DNA from: Adiantum capillus-veneris
Lineage: Eukaryota > Streptophyta > Polypodiopsida > Polypodiales > Pteridaceae
Reading direction: 5' to 3'
Assembly: GCA_014529385.2 (NCBI GenBank)
Contig: CM043966.1
Coordinates: forward strand, 106,341,587 to 106,405,586
Length of the DNA stretch: 64,000 nt
The notes below the pieces were generated by a model. That model ran no database searches. It was not told where the DNA came from and saw only the letters and a list, made by a program, of their open reading frames with translations. The position numbers and the translations under genes are program-made. How positions within the stretch are numbered: the first letter of the stretch is position 1; every line of letters starts with the position of its first letter. Of the stretch, positions 1 through 11,514 are shown one piece after another.

Positions 1-1320
1 TTCCTTGAATGATCCATATCTTCCGTGTTGTTGATATGTGACTTGATCTTTGATTATCGAGAAAAATTTTCTTCGCATTGTGCAATATTCTTTGTTGCCA
101 CATGGAATTTATGATGGGTATGCTTTTCATGTCCACTGTAATTTGAGTTGTCTGCGATAGGTCACCAATATTGAAGCACTGTGTGAGCTATGTATGGTTA
201 TTGTTGATGAATCTCTTGCGGAATTTGTCATTGCTTGTCGTTGTATGCCATTCTTTGACTTGCCATTGGTTGATGGATCTTTGTTGTCGATCTTGAAGGA
301 GATAAAAGATCCCCAAGTCATTTTCAATTGATTTGGGTAGCTATTTCCTTATTGTTGATGTAGAACGAATATATACAAGAAGTTGATGATGAGGGTTTCT
401 AGATTAGGGTCTTAAAACCTGGATGACCAAAGGGAAAAACCCAGTGGGAAAAAAGTGCCTTTGGTATACACTCTTATTGTAGTTGAGCATTTGGACTTGA
501 AGTACCTGTCATGCAAGGTGAGTGCTTGGGAGAAACAAAGAAAGAGTGCCTAATGCAAGTGCCAATTATGGGACACTCTATATGCTTATGAGAAGTTTTC
601 AAACAAAAGCATGTAGTGTAAGAGATGGCGTTGATGGGTGCTTCAAGGAACAAATGTAGCACATATGACATCAAAGGACGTCTCAATAGCTTCCACGTTT
701 CCAAGAAGGGTTTTCGATGTAGAAGCTTCTCCACTCATTCCTCACTGTGCTGAGTGCATGAGTTTCTTTTGAACTTCCTCCTTCACTTACCACTATACTA
801 CAATGACTTTGACTCTTATGCTCACCATACCAGCATGAGCGACACAATGTAATTATACTCAACTCTTCCAGCTTGAGCAATACCTAGAATAGCTAAGATG
901 CTTAGACCACAGAGAATATTACATGAAGGTTTGGGACTAACGTCTTGCTCATTTAGTGGCTTAGCTACCCGACTTTGACTTTTATGCCATGTATTTTTAA
1001 TGGCGACTTGGACTTACCTGTTCAAAGCCAGAAACCCAATTCCATAAGTTCTTGAAATTTAGGTCTCTTCCATTGTTTTGGTCTTTGGATTCCACCATTT
1101 TGTCTAGTAGGTTAGCATATGTTGGCTCCTCTTGACTTGCTTGTCGTATGTTCACACTGCTTTGTAAAACAAGTCCTCCAGCTCTGATAGAACTTGATAT
1201 AGCCTTTGCATTAATTTCCATGAGAAGCGATTGTCGAGATGTGTCGGTTCTCTGTGATTGAGTTTTCATGAGCAATTTCGAAACCCATCTTGTGTTTGGT
1301 CCTTGTGTGACCGTCTTTTG
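1..1320. other. Left edge of element A, no confident gene
   Basis: The minus strand has a weak open stretch (997-1275) ahead of the left edge, probably the decayed continuation of the element A coding region. I see no reverse transcriptase motif, LTR or host exon here. Confidence 0.4.
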
Positions 1321-1323
1321 TAT

Positions 1324-1911
1324 TCACTCTTTTTGCTCGATGACTTGATGGACACTATGCTTTGGTAGCCACATCTGATGATTTCCTTTGTAGAAGCCCT
1401 GATTCTGTAGTTGACCATGAGGTATCCATCTAGAAATTGTAGTAGTCTTGGTTGAAATTGGCTTCTGTTGGCTCTTGGTTTTCACTGCTTGCTTTTGGAT
1501 AGAAACTTGTGCTACATAATTTCTCTTCATTGTTCCAAATTGAGCTACAATTTTTGGTAACCATATTGGAGTGTTACCTTCATAAAATCCTTGTGCTTCA
1601 AGTAGCTTAACTGGAATCATCCGCTGTTGCATCTGTTTGTGTTGGATAGCTTCGTTGAAGTTTGACTTTGGTACCCATACTTGTTGTGTTGCTTTTTTGG
1701 AAGGTCTTTTCTTCTGTCCTTTTTTGTTGTTCTTTCTCCTGCTTGAGTTGTTTTTATTCCGTAGATAGCTTGGCTCGCTCATTGTAGAACTTCTTTCTTG
1801 AGGTGAGTACATCCATGCTGTTACTTTAGGCTTTTTGGCCCAAACATTAATGTTTCCTTTGAAGTAGCCTTGAGCAATGATTGACTCATTTGATGCTACC
1901 CACCCTATCAC
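1324..1911 (-). CDS. Element A ORF with repeated QGFYxGN/WLPK motif
   Basis: The 195-residue open frame has no function that I recognise. It contains at least three copies of a short motif of the form W-(I/V/A)-x4-L-x2-QG(F/Y)(Y/F)xGN-x3-W(L/A)(P/K)K, at about residues 4-25, 97-120 and 162-185, separated by strongly basic Lys/Arg/Gln-rich linkers (about residues 52-72). The aromatic, glycine-rich repeats suggest a small binding module. It lies downstream of the protease of element A in the same orientation, so it is probably part of that element's polyprotein or an extra ORF. No membrane segment or signal peptide is seen. Confidence 0.45.
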   Translation of the reverse strand: MIGWVASNESIIAQGYFKGNINVWAKKPKVTAWMYSPQERSSTMSEPSYLRNKNNSSRRKNNKKGQKKRPSKKATQQVWVPKSNFNEAIQHKQMQQRMIPVKLLEAQGFYEGNTPIWLPKIVAQFGTMKRNYVAQVSIQKQAVKTKSQQKPISTKTTTISRWIPHGQLQNQGFYKGNHQMWLPKHSVHQVIEQKE

Positions 1912-2017
1912 CTATTGTTGTTGAGGCTGAACTTGTGCTTTATGTATCCAAATTGGGTCTTTGACTTGGATGTGGTCTTTGAATACTAGCACTTGGTTGA
2001 TTCTCTTCGGCTTCTTC

Positions 2018-3112
2018 CTAATGCTTTGATGTGATGGAAACTTTGGTTGATAGACTTTTTGTTTCGGTTTCCATTGCATTGTCGATGGTTTGGCTCTTGT
2101 GGAAGCTCATTGAAGGTAAAGTCATCTGGCGAGGTTGATATACTTCGGTGTTTACCTTTGCTTTACCTTTTTCCGTGATGGTTGGTTGCTCCTTTTTCGC
2201 ATTGAATTGAGGTGCTTTTGGGGATTTTGATGGTGTTGTTGTTGCGGCTTTTGATTGTTGTCGAAAGAAGATGTTCCTCCAGCTTTCTGTCAAGACCAGA
2301 CTCTCTTTGATGTGATGGGAGTCAATTATGTGGAACGTATCCTTATACTCCCCGGTACTCAATTTGAGTATAGCTTCTGCCACTCCGAAGCTAGGAATCG
2401 GCATTTTAGAACTTGTGTAGACTATTTCTTATAGCTCATTGATTGGTGGCTTTCCCATCATGATCCACGTTCCATAAGTCGTTAGATTCTTTGTCGCTTT
2501 TGGATCCATCACAGCTGAACATGTGATTTTGAGTCCTGTTTCTCCGCATATGCTTAATTTGATCATTGTAGGAGACAGTCGATCTTCTTCCTTGTCTCTG
2601 TTCTTCTTTTGATATTGCGTTTGTTGAAGATTTACCGTTGAACTTGGAAACTTTTTTCCTTCATTTGCTTTCATTTGCACTTTTTCTGGAGTCGGCTTCT
2701 TCGAAACAACTTTTGTTGATTCTTCAGATATGTCAATAATGACATATTCTTGTTGTTGGTCTGCTTCCTTAATGTGCACTTTGGCATCATGCTCCATGAC
2801 GTAGCTATCTGTCTCACCTTTTCTGCTTTCACACTCACAAATCTCGTTAGCTTTCTTCAACACCTTTATCGTAAATACGGGAGTTATATCATACCCTTCC
2901 TCATTACAGAATTTAGTTGGGGTCACCTCATTAACACAAACATCAAGAGTCGCCAATATTTGATCCCATCCAAAGGGTTCAAATAACTCCTCTGGAAATG
3001 GTTCTGGTACATATGTCTCATCTTCTACTGAGCGCTCTAGGATGCAATCTTGCTTTCTAAGACTTCCACTCTTAGGAGCTCTGTACATCCAAATATGCGC
3101 TTTGCTTTCCAA
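2018..3112 (-). pseudogene. Element A region downstream of protease (two open frames)
   Basis: Two adjacent open stretches (2429-3112, 227 residues; 2018-2404, 128 residues) follow the protease on the minus strand. The first is acidic, rich in Glu/Lys, and ends with a stop before the second. I find no catalytic motif of reverse transcriptase, RNase H or integrase in either. Position and codon quality suggest the polyprotein linker of element A. The interruption near 2405-2428 indicates decay. Confidence 0.4.
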
Positions 3113-3126
3113 ATTAGTTGTGGAGT

Positions 3127-3560
3127 TTAAGTCTTCCCCCGGGTTCGTACTACATCTTTATAACTATGATTTATGACACTGATCTTCGTAGTGACATCCT
3201 TGTGTCTCAAGTAGATATAGTCATAGCCCAAGTCTTGTACCATTTTGAGTTGACGCATGAATGGTCTACCCAATATGATGTCAAAGTTGCTGCTCTTGTC
3301 AAAATTCATTATGGCAAAGGTATGCTCATACTCGATGCCACACGAGGATACAATGATTTGTTCTAATATTCCAATCGGTTTCTCCGTATATCCATCCGCT
3401 AATTGCAGTTTCATTCGAGTTTTCCTAAGAGCAAGCTTTCCCCATTTTTCCATATCTCTTTAGTTGCAATGGCAATTCCTGCCCCACTATCTAATATAGC
3501 AACCGTCTTTACTCCTTTGTACTCAAGTGGTAAGGTGGTGTTTCCTTCGTCTCTAGTAGT
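3127..3560 (-). pseudogene. Retropepsin-like aspartic protease of element A, frameshifted
   Basis: The minus strand encodes an active-site stretch reading LDSGAG near 3500, followed in another frame by a conserved flap region and the C-terminal motif IILGRPFMRQ (about 3280). This is the typical order of a retroviral-type aspartic protease: DSG loop first, then I-I-L-G. A frame change near 3455 separates the DSGAG stretch from the rest, so this copy cannot make the enzyme without correction. The protease would process the Gag-Pol polyprotein in virus-like particles. Confidence 0.7.
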
Positions 3561-4286
3561 CACCCACCTTATTTATCGGTACTGGCTTTGTCTGTCTCTT
3601 TTTCGACGAGGTGTCATCCATGTTTTTTTCTGCAAGTTGGTCATGAGAAGGGGATTTCAACCCCATGTTTTCCAGGTGTTTGCCCATTTGGCCCCATAGA
3701 TGCGGTCTAATTTTTAGTAGCTCTGAGAGATAAAGTGTGCATTGTATAGGAGAAGACCTCAATTCATGCAAGCTCTTGGTGTCCATCATTTTTGGTGTGG
3801 CTTTCCACTGAGAAGGTACCATTTTAACCTCGGATTTTGTCTCGTGTTCTCCTATGAAAGATGGAAAAATCTTTAGAGAGCGTGGTTTACCCTCTTCAGA
3901 TGCGACAGACCCGACATCCCCGTATAGAGATCGTATATCCCCCGAAAAAATTCATGATCCATGTTTATCTCAGGGATAGGTGTTGACTGTAAGGTAGCAC
4001 TACCATCTTTTCGGTTTCTGATTGATTCCCACAAGGATTGTGGCCATGGTTCTTCTACCTCCGAAATAGGCATCACTGCTTGTGAGCCCACCCCATCTGT
4101 GGTATTGGCTACTTCCCTTGTATCTAAAGGTGCCTCAACTCCCGGATCTTCCTGGTCTCTGTTTACAATACCCTGGCTCTTCAACTCTTGGAGTTTATCG
4201 CGGATTAGCACCTCCATTTTTGGAGCATCTGGAACTGGTTCCATAAGAGTTTGAGCCTTTTGGATGAGCTCCTTGCACATTTGCAA
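3553..4286 (-). pseudogene. Gag/protease linker of element A
   Basis: Two open stretches (3873-4286 and 3553-3822) lie between the zinc-knuckle part of gag and the protease. The first contains a charged helix-like start and a Pro/Glu-rich segment; neither shows a catalytic motif. They are in the orientation expected of one polyprotein and are broken by stops. Confidence 0.45.
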
Positions 4287-4561
4287 CCTCTCTTTTTCAT
4301 ACCCTGGATGAGGGTATGTTAGCTATCTATCCTCTTGGGTTTGGTTGGGTTTTAGCCTATCTTCATAGGCCTTAAAACTGCATCTAAAGGTTCAAAGACG
4401 TTTTCCACTAAGACTGAACAACCCGAGTTAGTCTTTCACTCTTTAGGTCCCTTGTTTTCTTGCTCATGTTTAAGCTGTTCTTTTGTTTGATTCAATTTAG
4501 TTTCCAAAGTAGATTTCTCCTGCAGCCTCTTTGCTTTCATTTTTTCTCGTTTGGCTTTCCA

Positions 4562-4985
4562 TTATTTTCTTCCTGTTCTCACCGATATATTCTCGATTTC
4601 TGTTTGAACAGGCAATGTGGCTTCCTCCTCAACGATTGCATTTTTGGCAGCTTCTTGAGCTTGAGCTCGAGTCATCATGTTTAAAGAAATGACGGGTTCT
4701 ACCTCGAATCCGCTTGAAGAAGGCATCACGCCTACAACATTCATTGTTGCTTTCCCTTTGTAGTCTGGATTTTTAGCACAGTGTTGGCATAGATGGTCTA
4801 TACCACAACATTCACAGAATACAAATAATTCAATTTGTGGACCCTTGTTTGGACAACTTCGTGCTCAATGATCACCTCCACACTCATAGCATGGACCTTC
4901 TTGTTTCACAGCTGGTGATCCAGTTAATGGTTGTTCTTGCCTTGTGAGGATGTTTTTTGAACCATACTCCTGATGATTGGCTATG
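4562..4985 (-). pseudogene. C-terminal gag of element A with broken zinc knuckle
   Basis: The minus strand continues gag after the solo LTR. It encodes a knuckle of form C-x2-C-x4-H-x4-C with GGDH in the middle, followed by a Cys-rich stretch and a hydrophilic tail containing MTRAQAQEAAKNA. A TGA stop at 4866-4868 lies within the knuckle, right after the histidine. If the 4991-9989 insertion and one copy of its AACAT duplication are removed, the reading frame runs straight into the right part of gag, which proves the two pieces were one gene. Confidence 0.7.
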
Positions 4986-4990
4986 AACAT
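4986..4990. repeat. Target site duplication AACAT, left copy
   Basis: AACAT directly precedes the insert and matches 9990-9994 exactly. Five bases is the usual duplication length for LTR retrotransposons. Confidence 0.8.
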
Positions 4991-6789
4991 TGAGAGTGCC
5001 ATACCCGGTCTCGACCATACTCACCTCCCTCAGTCCTCCAGACCGTTCTAGGGAATGACGTAGATCTATCTGCAGGTATCCCTCCCACTTGGGACCGACA
5101 CTCAGATAGGACTCCGGTCTATCTCAAATGCCAACCCAAGGGGGTACATCCCTTCATTCAACGATTCTATCCGCTTCTCAAAATCAATCTATCCTTGACA
5201 GCTTTTCGCACCCAAAATCGTGGTCCTTAGTCTTGATTCTCTTGATCTTTAACTTGAGAATCTGCTCTTGCTTTCTTGTTCTCCCTTGGTTCATGGTGAT
5301 AACCCCTTTTTCCTGACAAGCAGACATGGCAGTTATCACTTTCTCTTAAGAAGAGGGATCTTGCAATCCTACCTGGTCTCGATCGTCCCCGATTACCCAA
5401 TTTTATCCCACATAGTCCTAGCGTTTAACATAAAATTTTTAAATCAACATCCGACCATTTGACCCTCCGGATCCGCCCACCCACCAAACTATTTCATGAA
5501 AATCCCTTCCCGAGGTAGTACTTAACTACTACAAAATCAGGAAGACAGCAGTCTATCAGACATCATCAAACAACAAGCAACATGCAATCTGTTGCATACC
5601 CTCGTTCACGAAAATTCATCTGGTTGTTCCCACCAGATCTTTATTTAGAAACTTTTAATTCCTTTCCTTTCCTTTATCTGCTATAATTAGCTTGTAACTA
5701 GTTTCCTAACTAATCATGCAACACATTTAGTTTCAACCAATTCATCTTGCCTCCCCATTCAGGCCAAGGTAATCAGTTACAAGCCATCAAAATGGCAGCA
5801 CCTTCACATTAAGTGTTTGGAAAAGGCTCATCAAGTAATTTAATCATTCCTTCCTAAGAATTTTATTTCGAGAGGTATAGCACCATCTGGTGACAGATGC
5901 ACAGGATAGCCCCTATATTCCTAGCCTTTCCAGTTCCTTTTTAAGCAACCAAGTCGAACAAATTTCCTTAATTAAATTCACATCATCCTCCCTGAGTAAG
6001 ACCTTCTCATCCAACTATTGGCATCAGACCATACCCATATTATGGCCGATTTCCAATAAGATACCGCGGGTACTTCACCCGGCCGGGCAAAAATAAAACA
6101 AACCCATTCATCCCTTATCCCTCGGGCATGAATGACCTAGGTATAACAACTTGCCGGTTATGCTGCGCTAACCGAAAAGGGCCAATCTCCATCAAGTTCC
6201 CCAAGAGAATCCTCTCAATGGGCCGGCCTTTCAATCAAATTGACCCCAAGAAGATCCATCTTTGTTTCCGGTCATTTCCAGAGAATCTTCAAAACTCCTA
6301 GTTAAATCTATGTTTTGCAATGGGCTATCCCTATCACCTCTCAAGATTCCTTTTTAACTCCTAGTTGGTAATTTATAGGCTCATTCATTTATAAACCTTA
6401 ATTTCTACTTTCATTAATTATCTACCAGCCAAGTTTATTTAGAAAATACAAGCAAGTTTTTGCCATAGGCAGTTTGATGGTTAATGTCTCTTCTAAAATG
6501 CCAACTTTTTAAGTTCAATCCCCGTTTTGTACGAATCCAAAGTTTTGCAATCCTTTGCCATCCATGGGGAATTTCCATGGAAGCCTGTGGAGTTTTCGGT
6601 TCAAAACAACACGGAGATCAATTCCCGGAAGTTATAACCTATCTCCCCCGTCCTGTATTTGCAAACAAACTTGAAATTGACAACTTTTAGAAATACTCTT
6701 CAATACCAAAAATTGAACTACTTCTAGCGAGCTTAGAAAACTACTCTTTCCTTATGGTGCCTAGCTTTTCATTTAAGAAGCTAGAAGCT

Positions 6790-9125
6790 CATCCTATAAT
6801 TTATGAGTTTTCGAGCTTTCCATTAAAGCTTAAATCTAAAACAAGATAGTCACTAAAGCTTACATCTAAGTGCAAAGTTACCATTAATGCTTAGCCTAAG
6901 AGTGCAAATCTACCTTTGAAACTTAACTTAATGATGCATAGATACTCTTAGCACTTGACCCTAATTGCGAGGCTTCCATTAAAGCTTAACACTAGAATGG
7001 TAAAACATGACACTTTTATGTCCTTGGACACTTTTGTGTCCTATTAAGTGACCATTTTGCTTGAATTATTTGAAGAGTATGAAAATGAATTTCTAGGTGC
7101 TATATATCCACAAAGTTGCCTTATGAGCTGAAAAAAACTTAGCATTTTTTTTTGAGTATCGATCTCACCATTAACCTTACTCTTGCACAACATTTTTGAA
7201 CCTAAATTGTGTGAAAAAACGGGTCCTGTTTTTGGCTTTTTTTCAAATTTTGGCAACTATACCACTCTAAACTTCATGTTTGTGAGGTTTGAATGACTAG
7301 AGGTTAGGCCTTCATAGTTATCAACATGTTTTGATGCTTGTAGGGAGAGCTAAGTGTTAAATTGAAAGTTATGACCAATTTACAAGAATTGCATAATCCT
7401 GTTTTTTGGCCAAAATTAGCACTTTTATGATTTTTTTGGTGGCTTTCTTGATATCCAAATTCAATTTTGATTGTGTAAGTGTAATGTATAATATAAAGCT
7501 AATCTTCCTGGAGTTTTGGGGGACCTAATATGCTATATAACATAGTATATGATGATGGTTGAGTTTTTTGATATGAAGAATACGATTCATTTTAGAGTAG
7601 CAAGTATAACTTTCTCAATATTGCTAGTTTCTTAGGTCAATTGTGTGTATTTTGTAGGTAGTAACCATATCTAATCATAGACTACAAACTTGGCTAGATA
7701 TTGAGTAGTTTCTATGGGTTTCTAGAGGTCATAATGCTAAACCCAGTTTTTTCATGTTTGTTGTATTTAGCACTTTATCATTGCCCCCAAGGTTCCAATT
7801 GTAAGAGATCCATTATCCTTTTGACATGCTCCATGGCTCCTTTTGAATCCAGAGGCCCAAAGGGAACTAAGAAAACATGTATATAGTATCTGTATTGAGC
7901 GTGACTATAGAAACTTTGATGATAGGTTCGCAGAATGGCAAAAATGCAACTTTTTTGTACCTTTTTTTTGCCCAAAAAAAAAATAGTGAGGTAAAAACAA
8001 CCATATGTTTTGGTCACCAACCCATTGAAGTTAACGGGGCATTTTATCTCATGTCCTACAAAAATCTCCACTCTTATTTATATGCAATCAACCGTAAGAA
8101 ATTGCTGTTTTGGGCAAAATGCACTGGTCCATCAACTTTGGAGGCTTGTAGTGACCAAGGGATGAGAAAAATTACAAGTTTCTCATTTTATCTATATGTA
8201 GTAGTTATTGAACTATAAGCTCATGAAAGGATTTTTCAAAATGAGTGGATCTACTATGGTTTTGGATTTTTTTCCCAAAACCTTGAAAGGACACTTTTAT
8301 GTCCTGTTAGGTTACCATTCTAGTGTTAAACCTAAAATACAAGGTAGTCACTGAAGCTTACACCTAAGTGCAAAGTTACCATTAAATCTTAGCTTACGAG
8401 TGAAAATCTACCTTTGAAGCTTAACTTTATGATGCATAGATACTCTTATCACTTGACCCTAATTGCGAGGTTTCCATTAAAGCTTAAACCTAAAAATGCA
8501 AGGTAGTCACTGAAGCTTACACCTAAGTGCAAAGTTACCATTAAAGCTTAGCTTACGAGTACAAATGTACCTGTGAAGCTTAACTTTATGATGCATTGAT
8601 ACTCTTATCACTTGACCCTAATTGCGAGGTTTCCATTAAAGCTTAAACCTAAAAATGCAAGGTAGTCACTAAAGCTTACATCTAAGTGCAAAGTTACCAT
8701 TAAAGCTTAGCTTAAGAGTGCAAATCTACCTTTTAAGCTTAACTTAATGATTCATAGATACTCTTATCACTTAACCCTAATTGCGAGGTTTCCATTAAAG
8801 CTTAAACCTAAAAATGCAAGGTAGTCACGAAAGCTTACATCTAAGTGCAAAGTTACCATTAAAGCTTAGCTTATGAGTGCAAATCTACCTTTTAAGCTTA
8901 ACTTAATGATGCATAGATACTCTTATCACTTAACCCTAATTGCGAGGTTTCCATTAAAGCTTAAACCTAAAATATAAGGTAGTCATTGAAGCTTATGCCT
9001 AAGTGAAAAGTTACCATTAAAGCTCAGCTTACGAGTGCAAATCTACCTTTGAAGCTTGACTTAATGATGCATAAATACCATTAATACTTAACCCTAATTC
9101 CAAGGTTACCATTAAAGCTTAAACC
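6790..9125. repeat. About 159-bp tandem satellite, about six units, interrupted
   Basis: Units carry a recurring core AATTGCGAGG at about 8461, 8620, 8779 and 8938, giving a period of about 159 bp. One to two units lie left of the TIR element (about 6790-6985) and about five lie right of it (8330-9125). Within each unit a shorter sub-motif, (A)AAGCTTA with small changes, recurs several times, so the satellite seems to have grown from a shorter repeat. It sits inside the solo LTR. Confidence 0.8.
6990..8325. mobile_element. Non-autonomous TIR DNA element, copy 1 (CACTAG ends, TTAA target)
   Basis: The terminal inverted repeats start CACTAGAATGGTAA and end TTACCATTCTAGTG, with a subterminal ACACTTTTATGTCCT motif near both ends. 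It is flanked by TTAA on both sides (6986-6989, 8326-8329). The host sequence is a tandem satellite whose uninterrupted units read AAGCTTAAACCTAAAA at the same place, so the empty site is visible and shows a 4-bp TTAA duplication. No transposase frame is present. A related full copy lies at 58270-59571 and a truncated one at 47142-47454. Confidence 0.8.
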
Positions 9126-9485
9126 TAAAATGATGCACATAAACCTTCCTAGTAGTAAAACACATGGATTAACTAATCCTACTAGAAATGAAGATTACCT
9201 CCTCTAAACAAGAGGGAAGTGGGGTTGAAGTACTTCTTGAAGAGATGTGAGGCTCAAGGAGGAAGGAAAGGGATTTATAATGAAGAGAAAGGAGAGAGGA
9301 GCTTCTTCACAAAACCCTCAAGGGTTTGGCCTTCAAGAGAGGGAGGGAGCAAGAGCAAGGTTTAATGGAAACATTGATTTACTTAAGGATAATCTTGAGC
9401 ATGGAAAGTATGCAAGTAGCTTAGCAATAATGTGTGTTTTCAATTTACAAAGGAAAGGGGGTGCTTATATAGGAAATGGTGGGTA

Positions 9486-9703
9486 TTCTTTTCTCAATTC
9501 CTATTGGACCCGAATTCTCTTCTCAATTCCTATTGGACCCCAATTCTCCTCTCAATTGCTATTGGACCCCATTTCTCTTCTCAAATGCTATTGGATCCCA
9601 ATTCTCATCTTAATTCCTATTGGATCCCAATTGTCTTCTCAAATGCTATTGGACCCCAATTCTCTTCTTAATTCCTATTGGACCCCAATTTTCTTCTTAG
9701 TTT
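9486..9703. repeat. 30-bp minisatellite, about seven units
   Basis: Repeats of a 30-bp unit containing CCTATTGGACCCCAATTCTC run through this stretch with small changes. Because 30 is a multiple of three, they create a long but meaningless open frame. The array lies near the right end of the solo LTR. Confidence 0.85.
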
Positions 9704-9989
9704 TTATCTCTTAACTTTATCTTTCAATCAAGTTAGTCCCTTTTTCTCCCAGTTCCCGATCTAGATCAGTTCCCATGCGGATTTTGACGAAGAAGTATAA
9801 AAATAATCTTAATCTTTTTGGAAAAATATAGGGATGATGTAATTTTTTATCCGAAATATCCTTGTCTTTTCATTCTAGAGTAAAGTCTGGTTGTCCGCAT
9901 GACTCCTTTGTCGGTCTTTCTTTTTCTAAATTATTTTCTATGCTGAAAAAAGTTCTGAATGGCTCTAGGGTTTAGGGAGGGACCTTACA

Positions 9990-9994
9990 AACAT
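9990..9994. repeat. Target site duplication AACAT, right copy
   Basis: This is the second copy of the duplication around the solo LTR. The gag reading frame is restored on paper when one copy and the insert are removed. Confidence 0.8.
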
Positions 9995-11514
9995 GAGCGT
10001 ATTCGCATCCATGGAGTACTAGTTTCTCATGGGTTGTGGCACATACGTTGGTTGAGCGTAGTTGACTACTTCTCTACCATCATTCAAAAGAGGTGGTTGT
10101 TGCCCTACCACATGTTGTGGATTTGGCTGAGTTATACACTATTGAGTCGGGTGATCCCCTCCGCAAGTATTGCATATCCTCAATTGAGGTTGTCGTACAT
10201 TCAGGTTCTGTATGTAGCCTTGGTTTATTCTTCTAAACACTCCCTCAACCACTTAATCAATGATTGGTTCCCAAGGAGCTTGAACATCTTGCTTTGTGGT
10301 GGGTTCGCTCTTTGGGGAAGAGGAACTATTAGTCATGTTGTCTGTATCTTCAGTCACCTCTCCGTAGACCTTGCAATTGTCAACTAGATACAGAGCTTCT
10401 CTAGTGACTTGCTCGAATATCGTGCATCCCTTCAAATGTAGGTCCTTTTTCAGAGTTTCATTCCTCAAGCCCTCTATGAAGAGAACTGACAATCTCTCAT
10501 TGTGCGGTAACTCTCTCACAAGACATCGCTCTATGTATTGTTTGAAGCGAAGTAGAGCTTCCTTCACGTTTTCGTTTGCTTTTTGTTTGAAAGCGTAGAT
10601 TTGGGACACTGTGTTATGTTTGATTCCCTTTTTTGAGAATTCTGCTACAAACTCTTGTAAGAGTTGTGATATGTTTGGAAAATCATCTCTATTTAGTGGC
10701 TGGAACCAAGTCAAAAGGCTGTTCCTTCCAATGTTAACCCAAATCCCTCATACTGAGTATGAAAATCCGCAATTCGTTCAGCTCCCAAAACTTGTTTGAA
10801 GAGTGAGACATGAGCATGTGGATCCCCTTACCCATCCTATTTTGTCTTCACACATTGAGCCACTTGATATGGTCGTAATCGTTGTGGTTTAATCACTAAT
10901 CTAACCAAATTGTGGTCTCTTGGAAAGATGTCTCTTGCTCTCTCCTCTCGCCTTGGAGAGAATCCTGGTGGAATCCTCTCTGATATGCACTCTGGCATTG
11001 TTTTTGGCTGAAAGTAAGTAGAAATCGGAGTACCTTGTACGTATATCTCTCTATGTCATAGAAATCGGAGTACCTTGTACGTATATCTCTCTATGTCAAT
11101 GGGGTCGACAAGTTTGTACTCTCTTCCATACTTATCTACCATCACAACTTGCACTCCGTTGGCATTTGTATGTGTGAATGCATAGAGGTTCTTATGGGTG
11201 GTCAACTCTCTAGCATAGGGCTCTACACACTTGTAGAAGATATATGTATCCTCGTTTGTGAATCTATACAAGCCCTCATAAGTGTAATCTGTAAGCACTC
11301 TCATGGATTCATTGGCTTTGATGAATCTCACATTTGGTTTGTTGATTATAGGATGCCTCTCTTCTAGATATTCTCCCAATCCCCCAGTTGTCAGCATTGC
11401 ATCGTTTTTCATGTCTCTGAGTGGAGTAGAGAACCCTGGTGGTGGATGATTTGTCATGGTTAAGTCCCTCTCAAAAGTCTCAAGATAGTTTTTGCCCTTG
11501 GTAAGGTCTCTCAA
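9995..11514 (-). pseudogene. N-terminal and capsid gag of element A
   Basis: The start chosen is the ATG at 11514 of a 152-residue frame that begins MRDLTKGKNYLETF. A 40-bp tandem duplication (11019-11058 and 11059-11098) then shifts the frame and ends this stretch. Gag resumes as a capsid-like region (10714-10253) that fits the retrotransposon gag fold, including the patterns F-x2-F-x3-GI and L-x2-ERLSVLFIEGL. A zinc knuckle with GGDH follows near 10150-10180 and has a TAG stop at 10139-10141 just before its last cysteine. Gag would form the virus-like particle and bind RNA. This copy is broken in several ways. Confidence 0.75.
11019..11098. repeat. 40-bp perfect tandem duplication in gag
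   Basis: The same 40-bp segment, beginning TAGAAATCGGAG, appears twice in a row. Forty is not a multiple of three, so it shifts the gag frame. No difference between the copies is seen, so the event looks recent compared with other decay in the element. Confidence 0.9.

Larger units (their letters stand above)
4991..9989 (-). mobile_element. 5-kb solo LTR inserted in gag of element A
   Basis: The insert begins TGAGAGTGCC and ends CCTTACA, so on either strand it reads TG...CA. It is flanked by a perfect 5-bp target duplication, AACAT, at 4986-4990 and 9990-9994. No coding region of an LTR element is visible and the two ends are not direct repeats of each other, so it is best read as a solo LTR left by recombination, or a large non-coding derivative. 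The minus orientation (starting TGTAAGGTCCC) is guessed from typical plant LTR starts. It contains a satellite array, a minisatellite and a TIR element. Confidence 0.75.

Noticed and set aside
7778-8071. 97-residue frame inside the TIR element
   Set aside because: Not kept open in the related copy at 58270-59571; no transposase motif.
6990-8325. Typical CACTA transposon
   Set aside because: The ends look like CACTA but the visible empty site shows a 4-bp TTAA duplication instead of 3 bp, so the superfamily is left open.
9247-9714. 155-residue open frame on the plus strand
   Set aside because: Its second half is a 30-bp minisatellite read in frame; no domain and it lies in a solo LTR.
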